Position numbers and translations under genes: made by a program. The notes below the pieces were generated by a model, which was not told the origin of the DNA, did not search any database, and was given only the letters and a program-made list of their open reading frames with translations. Positions 16,903 through 24,991 of a stretch of DNA of 34,702 nucleotides are shown piece by piece (the first letter of the stretch is position 1; each line of letters begins with the position of its first letter). Source of the DNA: Nitrospira sp. (GTDB lineage Bacteria > Nitrospirota > Nitrospiria > Nitrospirales > UBA8639); the NCBI GenBank assembly GCA_028819435.1, contig JAPPLK010000082.1, forward strand, positions 1 through 34,702, read 5' to 3'.

Positions 16903-17727
16903 ATGTTCATAATCCTCGCCATCACCGCTGCTTTCTGGTTGTCCGGGTGTTCAGCACCTCTCGTTCCTCTCACGCCGGGTTCCGTCACACTAGAGGGCAA
17001 TTCGCGTCAACCGCCGTCCTTCGCTCGCAATCAACGGGTGTTGTGCCGCACAAACAGTCATCTTTACCCCTGCGTCATCACTTCCACAAAAACGCCTCGC
17101 GCGCCGGCCTCCCGGGCACCTGTCGCTCCTCCTGGCGGACCTTCAATGTCGCCACTCATGGCTCAGCATGACCCACTAGAGACGGAAGCACACCTGGCAG
17201 AACATGAAAACATTGCGATCCGGCTCCAGGAAATTACATCGACACTCGAACCCCTTCTCGCCAACCCGTCAGAGCCTGGATCCCGGCATGCACTGCCTGA
17301 CTATCCCCAGCAAAACTCTGCTCAAGATTCAGATCGTTCAGTTCCAAAACGGAAGCCTAGGGCCAAGCTCCTGGCGTCCGTTTATTTCTCCTCGAACAGT
17401 ACCGAACTCCTGCCCTCAGAGAAGATTGTTTTAATCGATCTTCTCCCTTTAGTCCGCGACAAACAACTCTTGTTTGTTGGCTACTCCGACCGTGCCGGTG
17501 ACGACAATGCCAATGCACGCTTGTCCTACAAGCGAGCGCGGGTCGTCAAAGCCTTTTTTGCACAAACCGGACACGACCCGGGCAAGCTCTTCGCCGGAGG
17601 GCGGGGATCATGCTGCGACAAAACCGAGGGGAACACCCCCACCGGACAGCAACAGAACCGGCGCGTTGAAATCTATCACACCCTCGAACGGCTTCGGCTT
17701 CAATCGCCACCTTTCATCAAGGAGTAA
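16903..17727 (+). CDS. OmpA-domain lipoprotein at the head of the secretion operon
   Basis: A 274-residue lipoprotein: hydrophobic N-terminus ending in the lipobox LSGC (C16). A Pro/Ser-rich linker (about 25-150) follows, then a C-terminal OmpA-like domain (about 155-265). The peptidoglycan-binding residues are recognisable: YSDRAG (aspartate) and NARLSYKRARVV, ending QQQNRRVEI (arginine). It is expected to sit in the outer membrane and hold the murein layer non-covalently. Extra cysteines (RVLCRTN, LYPCVIT, GSCCDK) suggest disulfides. It stops four bases before the pilin-like gene and so belongs to the same transcript. F-type systems normally have no such first gene; it may anchor or align the secretion channel at the cell wall. 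Confidence 0.82.
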   Translation: MFIILAITAAFWLSGCSAPLVPLTPGSVTLEGNSRQPPSFARNQRVLCRTNSHLYPCVITSTKTPRAPASRAPVAPPGGPSMSPLMAQHDPLETEAHLAEHENIAIRLQEITSTLEPLLANPSEPGSRHALPDYPQQNSAQDSDRSVPKRKPRAKLLASVYFSSNSTELLPSEKIVLIDLLPLVRDKQLLFVGYSDRAGDDNANARLSYKRARVVKAFFAQTGHDPGKLFAGGRGSCCDKTEGNTPTGQQQNRRVEIYHTLERLRLQSPPFIKE

Positions 17728-17731
17728 TGCC

Positions 17732-18025
17732 ATGAAAGCCATCCACCTTTACTGTTTTTTCATTTTTCTGTTCTTCTTCCTCGTCCCTGCCACCGCCATT
17801 GCGGCTACGACGGGGGCCGACTTTGAAGACCTGTATAACTTCTTCTATGAAGCCGCCACCGGGTATCTCGGCCGCGCCATTGCCATCGTCGGCGGCCTCA
17901 TGGGCCTCGGCGTCGGGGCCGCCACCGGCAAACCCATTCCGGCCTTGATGGGTGTCGTGCTCGCCGTCTTCGGGACACTTGGTCCCACGTTGATCAATAA
18001 CCTGTTCAGCAGCGCGACGATCTAG
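17732..18025 (+). CDS. traA: TraA-like conjugative pilin precursor
   Basis: A 97-residue small membrane protein with a long hydrophobic leader (LYCFFIFLFFFLVPATAIA, likely cleaved near AIAA, about 24-26). The mature part has two hydrophobic helices: YLGRAIAIVGGLMGLGVGAATG and PIPALMGVVLAVFGTLGPTLINNLF, joined by a short basic turn (TGKPIP). This is the usual layout of F-type TraA and VirB2 pilins. It starts at ATG 17732 after AAGGAG, and lies directly before traL, the normal position of traA. Pilin sequences diverge quickly, so assignment rests on size, topology and position. Confidence 0.75.
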   Translation: MKAIHLYCFFIFLFFFLVPATAIAATTGADFEDLYNFFYEAATGYLGRAIAIVGGLMGLGVGAATGKPIPALMGVVLAVFGTLGPTLINNLFSSATI

Positions 18026-18027
18026 TC

Positions 18028-18327
18028 ATGGATAACGAGAACATGGAAGATTACTGGATTGGCCGGAACCTCGACGCTCCCCAACTATTTTTCATGTGGG
18101 AAGCCGACCGCGCGTATTTTGCGATGCTATGGGTCCTGGGCGGCATGCTTCTGGGCTCGACGGTTCTCGGCGTCGTGGCGGCCATGGTCTTCGGACGACT
18201 CTACGCGCAGATCAAAGAGGAAGGGGGCAAAGGACTCTTGCCTCGTATCCTGTACTGGTACACCCCATCTTCTTTATGGCTTTCCCCCTATCTGCCATCC
18301 TATGCACGGGAATTCCTCGGACGGTGA
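18028..18327 (+). CDS. traL: TraL-like pilus assembly protein
   Basis: A 99-residue protein with the TraL signature: an N-terminal polar region DYWIGRNLDAPQLFFMWEAD, then a hydrophobic stretch (YFAMLWVLGGMLLGSTVLGVVAAMVFGRLYAQ, about 30-61), and a C-terminal LYWYTPSSLWLSPYLPSYAREFLGR. TraL is an inner-membrane VirB3-like component needed for pilus assembly. It begins two bases after traA; the ATG at 18043 (MEDYW) is a possible alternative start. The stop overlaps the GTG of traE by four bases. Confidence 0.88.
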   Translation: MDNENMEDYWIGRNLDAPQLFFMWEADRAYFAMLWVLGGMLLGSTVLGVVAAMVFGRLYAQIKEEGGKGLLPRILYWYTPSSLWLSPYLPSYAREFLGR

Positions 18328-18932
18328 ATAAGGAAAAATACCTTTCAGCGCTCACCAGCGCCAACTATAAAACCGCCGTCTGGATGCTCGTTGCCGGCGT
18401 CCTCCTCGTGACGAATCTCCTTCAAGCGCTCTTTCTCTTCACCGCTGATCTCACGGAAAAGACCATCGTTGTTCCTCCTGATCTCGTCAAACCGTTTTCC
18501 ATCCACAAGAGCGAGGTCAGCCCCGCCTACGTCGAGCAGATGACCCACTATCTCAGTCAGCTACTGCTCACCTACCACGACGACAACGTTACGGCTCAAT
18601 TCGACTCCGTCCTTCGACACGTTGACCCCGCGGCTTACGCACACCTCAAAGCCGAATTCCATGCGCAAGCCGATCGCGTCCGACGCCACCTGATCGGCTC
18701 CGTGTTCTATCCCATGGGCATCCACGTCGTCAAATTGACTGCCACTATCAATGGCGAGCTCGTGAGTATGATTGGGCAAAAAATCGTCTCACGCAAACAG
18801 AAGTACTACCAATTCGCCTACGCCTACCGAAACGGCTCATTCTACCTGGTGAAATTCCAGGAACTCGAAAAAGGGCCGGGGGAAGAACTCAAGCCCATTG
18901 AAACCAAGGAAGATGAGGAAGTGACCCTCTAA
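18324..18932 (+). CDS. traE: TraE-like VirB5/VirB8-type inner-membrane protein
   Basis: A 202-residue protein starting with GTG (18324) that overlaps the traL stop as GTGA. One membrane span lies near the N-terminus (VWMLVAGVLLVTNLLQALFLF, about 19-39), and the remainder is periplasmic. DLTEKTIVVPPDLVKPFSI and SPAYVEQMTHYLSQLL followed by LTYHDDNV are characteristic of TraE. TraE is a VirB8-like scaffold component required for F-pilus assembly. A longer upstream extension in the same frame is a by-product of overlap with traL. The stop touches the traK start (TAATG). Confidence 0.9.
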   Translation: MNKEKYLSALTSANYKTAVWMLVAGVLLVTNLLQALFLFTADLTEKTIVVPPDLVKPFSIHKSEVSPAYVEQMTHYLSQLLLTYHDDNVTAQFDSVLRHVDPAAYAHLKAEFHAQADRVRRHLIGSVFYPMGIHVVKLTATINGELVSMIGQKIVSRKQKYYQFAYAYRNGSFYLVKFQELEKGPGEELKPIETKEDEEVTL

Positions 18933-19660
18933 TGATTCATCTTGTCCTTCTCTGTCTCTCTACTTTTCTGCTCTTTCCTGGCGCAGCAGCCGGCATTCAG
19001 AATTTCACGGTCCGTGACGGTGCCAGTGTCACCGCCATTATCTCGTCACGTGAACTTACCCGGGTTACAGTCGCCGGCAGCCAACGCCTGGAAAAGGTCT
19101 GGGCACCGTCCGGGACGTTATGGGTCCAGCCCGATGAGGCACAAGGTGATATCTTTATCAAACCCGTGGCCGGCGCGCCGGCGACCATGAGCTTCTTCGT
19201 CCGTGACGGTGCCGGTGGCACGTATACGATCATCGCCCAGCAACGCGACGTCCCATCTGAAACGATTCTTCTGAACCCCGAGTTGCCGGCGCGCCAGACG
19301 AATCCGCACCAAACCGGACGACAGTCTTTCTCCTACGTCCAGGAAATCAAGCGCCTCATGCTCGCCATGGCGCTCGACCGGGAGACCAAGGGGTTCACGA
19401 AAGACACACGCGACGTCCCTGTGCCGCTCTGGGAGGAAACCCGTATCGTCCACACCAACACCTATACCGGCTCTCGCTTCATCGGCCAAGTCTATGAAAT
19501 CGAGAATCTTACCAGCCAGCCGCTCACCTTCCATGAACAGGAATTTCTTGCCTTCATTCCCGATACCCGAGCGGTCGCCCTCCGCCACTTCATACTCCCT
19601 GCGGGAACATCCACGTCGCTCTATATTGTTCGCGACAATGCCATGAGGACCAAACCATGA
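18932..19660 (+). CDS. traK: TraK, secretin-like outer-membrane core protein
   Basis: A 242-residue secreted protein with a signal peptide (MIHLVLLCLSTFLLFPGAAA, cleavage about 20). It begins IQNFTVRDGASVTAIISSRELTRVTVAG and carries RLEKVWAPSGTLWVQPDEAQGDIFIKP, the N-domain-like region of TraK; the end has FLAFIPDTRAVALRHFILPAGTSTSLYIVR. TraK is the VirB9 counterpart; it forms the outer-membrane ring with TraB and TraV. Its ATG overlaps the traE stop by one base, and its end overlaps traB by four. The length is normal. Confidence 0.88.
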   Translation: MIHLVLLCLSTFLLFPGAAAGIQNFTVRDGASVTAIISSRELTRVTVAGSQRLEKVWAPSGTLWVQPDEAQGDIFIKPVAGAPATMSFFVRDGAGGTYTIIAQQRDVPSETILLNPELPARQTNPHQTGRQSFSYVQEIKRLMLAMALDRETKGFTKDTRDVPVPLWEETRIVHTNTYTGSRFIGQVYEIENLTSQPLTFHEQEFLAFIPDTRAVALRHFILPAGTSTSLYIVRDNAMRTKP

Positions 19661-20958
19661 AACTCCTGGGTGCCAACGAAACAAAACGTAAACAAATGCT
19701 GGTGGCTGGCGGCGCGGGCGTCGGCCTGGTCGGCCTCCTTGTCTTCGGCCTTTGGTTCACCGACCCCAATAAAGATGAGCCTTCCCTCCGCGAAAAACAG
19801 CGCGAAAAAGCAGCCGAAGTCACCAAAAGTTTCCGGACCAAGAAGGCTGTCTCGGCTGAGGAAACCTGGATTGCCAAATCGGAAGAGAAGATTGCGGAGC
19901 TTGAAAATAAAAACCGTGACGTGACAACGGCCATGAGGAACATTCAGGCCAGCCTCGCTGAACTTGGCATCGACGTCGGTGCTCTTGCCAACCAATCGCA
20001 AGAGAAGCCGGGAGAGCCGGCGCCGGAAGAAGCTGCTCTCCCAATGCCCGACCTGAAACCCAAACTTCCCGATCCTCTTACGCTGTTAAAGACGCCCGAG
20101 CCATCGACGGTCAATCCACCTCTTCCGGCGATACCGGCCTTCCCCAGCCCCTTGCCACCGGGACAGGGCACGCGCTTGATCACACCGGTCCAGGACTTCG
20201 ACGGCCAGCCTGACAAAACGTCCCCCCAGCAACAAACCGGCGAGATTCACATGTTCACCGTAGGGAATCACCCAACCGGGAACGGCGATGCCAAGAACGT
20301 CAAGCAATATATTCCCGCGGGAAGCTTTGCCTCAGTCCGTCTCCTCTCCGGGGTCGACGCCCCCACCGGGGGCGCCGCCAATGCCAATCCTATTCCCGTT
20401 CTCCTTAGGGTGATGACTGATGGCACGCTTCCCAATTTCTTTCATTCGAACGTGTCAAGCTGCCACGTCGTGGCCTCAGCCCACGGCGAAATATCCAGCG
20501 AGCGCGCTCACATCCAACTTGAGAGAATCTCCTGCGTGCTCCTCAATGGCAACACCATCGAAACTCAAGTGAAGGGTTATATCACCGGTGAGGATGGGAA
20601 GGCTGGTATGCGAGGACGCCTTATCTCCAAACAAGGCTCCCTCATTGCGCGCTCGCTCCTGGCGGGTCTCGCTTCCGGCTTCGGAAGAACGCTCCAGCAG
20701 CAGTCCCAGCAACTCGCAACCAGTCCACTCGGGGCCGTGGCGACCGTCAATCCCAACCGCGTTCTTCAAGCTGGGGCGGGCGCCGGAATCTCCACTGCGC
20801 TCGAGAAAATTGCCGACTATTATCTCCAGCGTGCGAATGAAATCTACCCGATTATCGAAATCGCCGCGAACCGCGAAGGCGAAGCCATCCTCCAGGAAGG
20901 CGTTTCGCTCGATCAACCCATCCTTCACAATACTCGTGAGGAAGAAGACCCCTTATGA
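19657..20958 (+). CDS. traB: TraB, VirB10-like core protein
   Basis: A 433-residue protein with one transmembrane span near the start (MLVAGGAGVGLVGLLVFGLWF, about 14-34). A charged coiled-coil follows (ETWIAKSEEKIAELENKNRDVTTAMRNIQASL, about 68-100), then a proline-rich spacer (about 120-175) that can cross the periplasm. The C-terminal VirB10-like domain has YIPAGSFASVRLLSGVDAPTG and IQLERISCVLLNGNTIETQVKGYITGEDGKAGMRGRLISKQG. It links the inner membrane to the outer-membrane TraK/TraV ring. Overlaps with traK (ATGA) and traV (ATGA) point to coupled translation. Confidence 0.9.
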   Translation: MKLLGANETKRKQMLVAGGAGVGLVGLLVFGLWFTDPNKDEPSLREKQREKAAEVTKSFRTKKAVSAEETWIAKSEEKIAELENKNRDVTTAMRNIQASLAELGIDVGALANQSQEKPGEPAPEEAALPMPDLKPKLPDPLTLLKTPEPSTVNPPLPAIPAFPSPLPPGQGTRLITPVQDFDGQPDKTSPQQQTGEIHMFTVGNHPTGNGDAKNVKQYIPAGSFASVRLLSGVDAPTGGAANANPIPVLLRVMTDGTLPNFFHSNVSSCHVVASAHGEISSERAHIQLERISCVLLNGNTIETQVKGYITGEDGKAGMRGRLISKQGSLIARSLLAGLASGFGRTLQQQSQQLATSPLGAVATVNPNRVLQAGAGAGISTALEKIADYYLQRANEIYPIIEIAANREGEAILQEGVSLDQPILHNTREEEDPL

Positions 20959-21314
20959 AACTTCTCCTTCTCAGCGTCTTCGCCGGCATGGCGGCTTGTG
21001 GGCCGACGTACACCTGCGGGGATTTCCCGGACGCCGCCTGTCAATCGGTTTCAGAAACTTACGATCAGACCCGGGGCGACGCGGGGCAGGACTCTCACGC
21101 GATTTCCACGCCTGACCCTCCCGGCCACGTCATCCTCACCACGCCGGATATGGCGTCTTCGCCAAAGGACGATGGCTTTGGTGAGCCGTTCCTGACCCGG
21201 CCACAACTCCTCAGAATTCTCCTCACGCCTTGGGAGGACAAACAAAAAGATCTTCACGCCGGCGGGTACGTCTATATCCGCCTGGAGGAATCCCAATGGG
21301 TGATACCCAGATAA
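20955..21314 (+). CDS. traV: TraV-like outer-membrane lipoprotein
   Basis: A 119-residue lipoprotein with lipobox GMAAC (C15). The mature start TYTCGDFPDAACQSVSETYDQTRGD is the TraV pattern of two cysteines followed by VSE.Y. The C-terminus YVYIRLEESQWVIPR is also typical. TraV is the VirB7-like lipoprotein that anchors TraK and TraB at the outer membrane. It overlaps the traB stop by four bases and the traC start by 19. Confidence 0.85.
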   Translation: MKLLLLSVFAGMAACGPTYTCGDFPDAACQSVSETYDQTRGDAGQDSHAISTPDPPGHVILTTPDMASSPKDDGFGEPFLTRPQLLRILLTPWEDKQKDLHAGGYVYIRLEESQWVIPR

Positions 21315-23887
21315 GTCCATTTCAAAAATTAAAGGCCGCCATCGACCGGTTCACCAACGTCGTCAAGATGTCGCTCTTGAGCGACGCCCCGCCTGGCGTC
21401 GCATGGCAAAACGGACAGGCCCTCCCAACCGCGGCCCAGTTCCGCGCTCTTTCGGAGCGCTACCCCCTTGCCACCGTGTTTCCGTATGAAGCCCATGACC
21501 CCGAAACCAATCTCTATTACAACCACGACACCGTCGGGTTCATGCTCTACGTGAACCCTGCCACGGGCCTCGGGGTCAATGAGCTGAAAATCCTCAATCA
21601 GTTCTTTGTGCAGCAGCACCGGTCAGACGCGCTCATTCAAATCTCCCTGATTGCGGACAATAATATCGACGGGATCCTCCAGCCCTGGTTTGATCTTAAG
21701 AAACATAGCACCGACACGTCCAATCATCGTATCTTTGCCACGCTCGCCCAAAACCGTCTCGATTATTTCCTCAAAGGGAAGTGGGATTCCCTGTTCCAGG
21801 ACCAGGCGTTCCTGGTCCGCAATTTTCACCTCATCATCTCCTACACGATGCCCGGTAATCACGATCTTTCCGAAGATGATCTCAGCTACCTCTTGAAGAC
21901 GCGGGAAGCCATCCAGGGCACGTTGAAATCCGCGCGCATGGATTCCGTCAGTCTCCACCCTGAGCGCTTCATCAACATCATGAGCAGTATCCTGAATCCC
22001 ACGCATGAGCCACGGCCGGCACTCACCTACGACCCCGACAATCTCCTCAATGCCCAGATCGTCGATGGTGACACGGCCTTGCTCATCGACGCCGGCGCCG
22101 GGAGCTTCGTCCATAACAATGCCGCCTACACCATGCTCCCTTTTCACGTCAAACAGTATCCGCAATATTGGGCGGGTTTTAACAATACAAAGCTCCTCGG
22201 CGACCCCACGAATAACATTCTTCGGCTTCCCTGCCCTTTTATCATTACGATGACCGTCAATATTCCCGATCAAATCTACATTAAAGGGAAGATCAAACGG
22301 CAGACTGCCCGGGCCACTCAGATGGTGGGCTCGCCGGCGTCCAAATACGTCCCGCAGTGGAAGGATAGAAAACGCGACTGGGATTACGTCAATCGGAAAG
22401 TTGAGGACGGCAATAAATTACTCGAGGCGTCCTACCAGGTTCTCCTCTTCACGCCCCAGGGGCGCGAGCAGGACTGCGAGCAGGCCCTCAGGGGACTCTA
22501 CAATTCCTTTGGCTGGCTCCTGTCACGCAGCCGCTACAGCCCCCTGCACGCGCTCCTTGGGGCCTTACCCATGGCGATCAATACCGAATGTAAACGCGCG
22601 CTCAAAATGTTCGGGTACTTCCAAACCCGGTTGTCCTGGACCTGTACCAATATCGCCCCCTGGATTGCCGAGTGGAAAGGCACACAAACCCCGATGATGC
22701 TCTTTACCGGCCGGCGCGGGCAGCTTACCTATTTCGATCCCTTCGATAATACCCAGGGAAATTACAATCTCGCGTGTTGTGCCACCTCCGGGTCCGGTAA
22801 ATCCTTCCTCACCCAGGAGTGGGTCTGTAATTGTCTTGGCGCCGGGGGCCGGGTCTTTATCATCGACGCCGGGCACAGCTACCGGAATCTCTGCCGGCTG
22901 CTCAACGGCACCTACATCGACTTCGGCGATGATCACATCGAGATCCGGCTCAATCCTTTTTCCTTTATCAACACGGATGACCCGAAACATTTCGCCGAAC
23001 AGGTTCCCCTCATCAAAATGCTCGTCGCGCAGATGGCCTCTCCGGACGCGCCCCTCACACCCGTTCAGAAAGGGCTCCTGGAAAACGCCATCTTGCATGC
23101 GTGGGAGGAACACAAAAACGCGGCCACGATTACGCGGATTGTCGGGACACTTGAAACCCTCAATGAAAACGACCCGGACCTCCAGCGCCAAGCCAAGGAT
23201 CTTGCCGTCATGCTCCAGTCCTTCACGAAGACCGGCATGTATGGCGCCTACTTCGAGGGGACCGCGACCGTTGACCTCGACAATCAATTCGTCGTGCTCG
23301 AGCTCGATGCCCTCAATGCCAAACCCGACCTCCAAAGCGTCGTGCTGCTGATCCTCATGCTTCGGATCACTCAAGTCATGTACCTGTCGAAGAATAAATC
23401 CCAGCGCAAGCTCTGTATCATCGACGAAGCTTGGCGGCTCTTGTCCAAGGGACAGGCCGGCGACTTCATCCAGGAAGGATTCCGTGTGGCCCGCAAGCAT
23501 GGCGGCAGCTTCATGACCATCACCCAGCGCCTCTCGGATTATCATAGTTCGCCGACCGCCGAAGCCGCACTCAGCAACTCCGATTATGTACTCTTCCTGC
23601 GGCAGAAAGCCGATGAGCTCGCGCTCGCGGCCGAGAAGGGCTGGCTGGATAAACACAACGGCAGCGTTGACCTTCTGCGTTCTCTCGAAACGCTACAAGG
23701 TAAATATTCTGAATTGGTGATCCAATCACCGAAAGGCTTTGTCCCTGTCCGCTTCATTGTGGATCCACTTACGGAGAAACTGTTTTCGACGAAAGCCAAT
23801 GAAGTTGAGGCGATTCAAACGGCCTTAGCCCATGGCCGTAACATCATGGACGCAGTCAAGGAACTCAGTGAAAAGCAACAACGATAA
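21296..23887 (+). CDS. traC: TraC, VirB4-type assembly ATPase
   Basis: An 863-residue cytoplasmic ATPase. The Walker A motif ATSGSGKS is at residues 496-503 and Walker B LCIIDEAW at about 706-713. A later FMTITQRLSDY (about 742-752) matches the VirB4 sensor region, and the C-terminus has ALSNSDYVLFLRQKADEL. TraC energises pilus assembly at the inner membrane. I use ATG 21296, which has GGAGG upstream and lies inside the end of traV; the frame extends further upstream to 21230 without support. Length matches TraC (about 875 in F). Confidence 0.93.
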   Translation: MGDTQISPFQKLKAAIDRFTNVVKMSLLSDAPPGVAWQNGQALPTAAQFRALSERYPLATVFPYEAHDPETNLYYNHDTVGFMLYVNPATGLGVNELKILNQFFVQQHRSDALIQISLIADNNIDGILQPWFDLKKHSTDTSNHRIFATLAQNRLDYFLKGKWDSLFQDQAFLVRNFHLIISYTMPGNHDLSEDDLSYLLKTREAIQGTLKSARMDSVSLHPERFINIMSSILNPTHEPRPALTYDPDNLLNAQIVDGDTALLIDAGAGSFVHNNAAYTMLPFHVKQYPQYWAGFNNTKLLGDPTNNILRLPCPFIITMTVNIPDQIYIKGKIKRQTARATQMVGSPASKYVPQWKDRKRDWDYVNRKVEDGNKLLEASYQVLLFTPQGREQDCEQALRGLYNSFGWLLSRSRYSPLHALLGALPMAINTECKRALKMFGYFQTRLSWTCTNIAPWIAEWKGTQTPMMLFTGRRGQLTYFDPFDNTQGNYNLACCATSGSGKSFLTQEWVCNCLGAGGRVFIIDAGHSYRNLCRLLNGTYIDFGDDHIEIRLNPFSFINTDDPKHFAEQVPLIKMLVAQMASPDAPLTPVQKGLLENAILHAWEEHKNAATITRIVGTLETLNENDPDLQRQAKDLAVMLQSFTKTGMYGAYFEGTATVDLDNQFVVLELDALNAKPDLQSVVLLILMLRITQVMYLSKNKSQRKLCIIDEAWRLLSKGQAGDFIQEGFRVARKHGGSFMTITQRLSDYHSSPTAEAALSNSDYVLFLRQKADELALAAEKGWLDKHNGSVDLLRSLETLQGKYSELVIQSPKGFVPVRFIVDPLTEKLFSTKANEVEAIQTALAHGRNIMDAVKELSEKQQR

Positions 23888-24059
23888 CACCGGCACGCCG
23901 CGGCCGCCAGAATGGCACGAGATTCCACTTCTTCCCGTCTTTATGTGGCCGGTCTATGTCCTGGTCGCAACAATCTGCTTACTGACTTCGTTTCTGGCGG
24001 GCGCGTGGCGCATACCCATTTACATTAAAGACTTCTTTTACGTTCTCTCCCACTATTGA
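23868..24059 (+). CDS. Small single-span membrane protein between traC and trbI
   Basis: A 63-residue protein from GTG 23868, overlapping the traC end by 20 bases, with AAGGA about eight bases upstream. After a polar N-terminus (NNDNTGTPRPPEWHEIP) it has one hydrophobic segment, FMWPVYVLVATICLLTSFLAGAW (about 27-49), and a short basic/aromatic tail. It is in the operon, 10 bases before trbI. I do not recognise the family. By position it might be a small accessory protein of pilus assembly, similar in size to minor F genes. Confidence 0.6.
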   Translation: MKSNNDNTGTPRPPEWHEIPLLPVFMWPVYVLVATICLLTSFLAGAWRIPIYIKDFFYVLSHY

Positions 24060-24069
24060 AAAGGACACC

Positions 24070-24510
24070 ATGACTGCTGAACCCACAAAAACACAGGAAA
24101 CCCAAGGGGCGCCGGCAGCAGCGGCGCCACCGCCACAAGCCCCAACAGCGATACCGGCAAGCGCAATGAGTACCACAAAACTTCTTGGTTTCGCCTTCTT
24201 GGCCGGCGCGTTCGCCGCCCTGCTCGTCATCGCTATTGACTTCGTCGGCAAAGACCCTCCGGTCCGATTCGGCGTTGTCAATATCCAGGACATTCTCGAG
24301 CGCCATATCAAAAATTATGCTACGCGCAATCTCACCAAAGAACAGCAACAAGAAGCCGCCGCGACTTTCTCGAAATCTCTCGAATTCGAGATTCGCCAGC
24401 TCGCCAAGAAGGAACGTCTCCATCTCCTGGTCGCACCGGCGGTCCTGTCCGACGTGCCCGACTATACCGGATACATTGAACGTCAATTACAGGTGCCCGA
24501 TGGCCTGTAA
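24070..24510 (+). CDS. trbI: TrbI-like (F-type) pilus assembly protein
   Basis: A 146-residue protein. An Ala/Pro-rich cytoplasmic start is followed by one membrane span (LLGFAFLAGAFAALLVIAIDFVG, about 38-60) and a periplasmic domain with VRFGVVNIQDILERHIKNYATRNLT and LAKKERLHLLVAPAVLSDVPDYT. This is the F-type TrbI pattern; in F it affects pilus outgrowth and retraction. It should not be confused with the P-type TrbI (VirB10). The end overlaps the signal peptidase start by 11 bases. Confidence 0.82.
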   Translation: MTAEPTKTQETQGAPAAAAPPPQAPTAIPASAMSTTKLLGFAFLAGAFAALLVIAIDFVGKDPPVRFGVVNIQDILERHIKNYATRNLTKEQQQEAAATFSKSLEFEIRQLAKKERLHLLVAPAVLSDVPDYTGYIERQLQVPDGL

Positions 24511-24991
24511 TCTGACGCCGCTCCAGGTTCAGCGCATACTCCGCTGGGGGTTCGCCGGCGTCTTTTTCATTACAGCAATTTGGGCGCTTTCGTTCTTTTA
24601 TCTGATCGGCTTCAATACGACCAATAGTTTACCCGGGTACGTCTACCTCATCATCAGGTATCACCGCCCCGCGAAGAACGAGTTCGTTGCGTTCCATCCG
24701 CCGCCCAATGATTTTTATCCGCATCGCTGGTTCATTAAATACGTAAAGGGAACAGCCGGAGACGTCGTTCGCTGGGACGGCCGGGTTTTCTCTATCAATG
24801 ATCAACCGCTGGGTTCAGCCAAAGTTCGTTCTGAAAACGGGATCGCGCTGGCGCGCGGAACCGAAGGGCAGATCCCTCCTGATTATTATTTCGTCTGGAG
24901 TGAACATGCTGACAGTTTCGACAGCCGTTATGCACAAATCGACCTGGTTCATCGCGATCGCATTATCGGCCGCGCTTATCGGCTCTTCTAG
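24500..24991 (+). CDS. S26-family signal peptidase (TraF/TrhF type)
   Basis: A 163-residue membrane peptidase. A membrane span (FAGVFFITAIWALSFFYLIGF, about 18-38) is followed by NTTNSLPGYVYL, with S43 as likely nucleophile. FIKYVKGTAGDVV then supplies the catalytic lysine (K80 by comparison with KRVxGxPGD). The C-terminal PPDYYFVWSEHADSFDSRY is the SGDN...DSR-like block. Such peptidases mature the pilin in IncP/IncH-type systems. Host LepB processes F TraA, so an operon-encoded enzyme suggests the TraA-like pilin here has its own processing. It begins inside trbI and ends inside traW. Confidence 0.85.
   Translation: MACNLTPLQVQRILRWGFAGVFFITAIWALSFFYLIGFNTTNSLPGYVYLIIRYHRPAKNEFVAFHPPPNDFYPHRWFIKYVKGTAGDVVRWDGRVFSINDQPLGSAKVRSENGIALARGTEGQIPPDYYFVWSEHADSFDSRYAQIDLVHRDRIIGRAYRLF

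Noticed and set aside
22565-23656. 363-residue minus-strand ORF opposite traC
   Set aside because: It has long runs of G/E/D-rich sequence, mirrors the codons of the TraC ATPase core, and has no ribosome-binding site.
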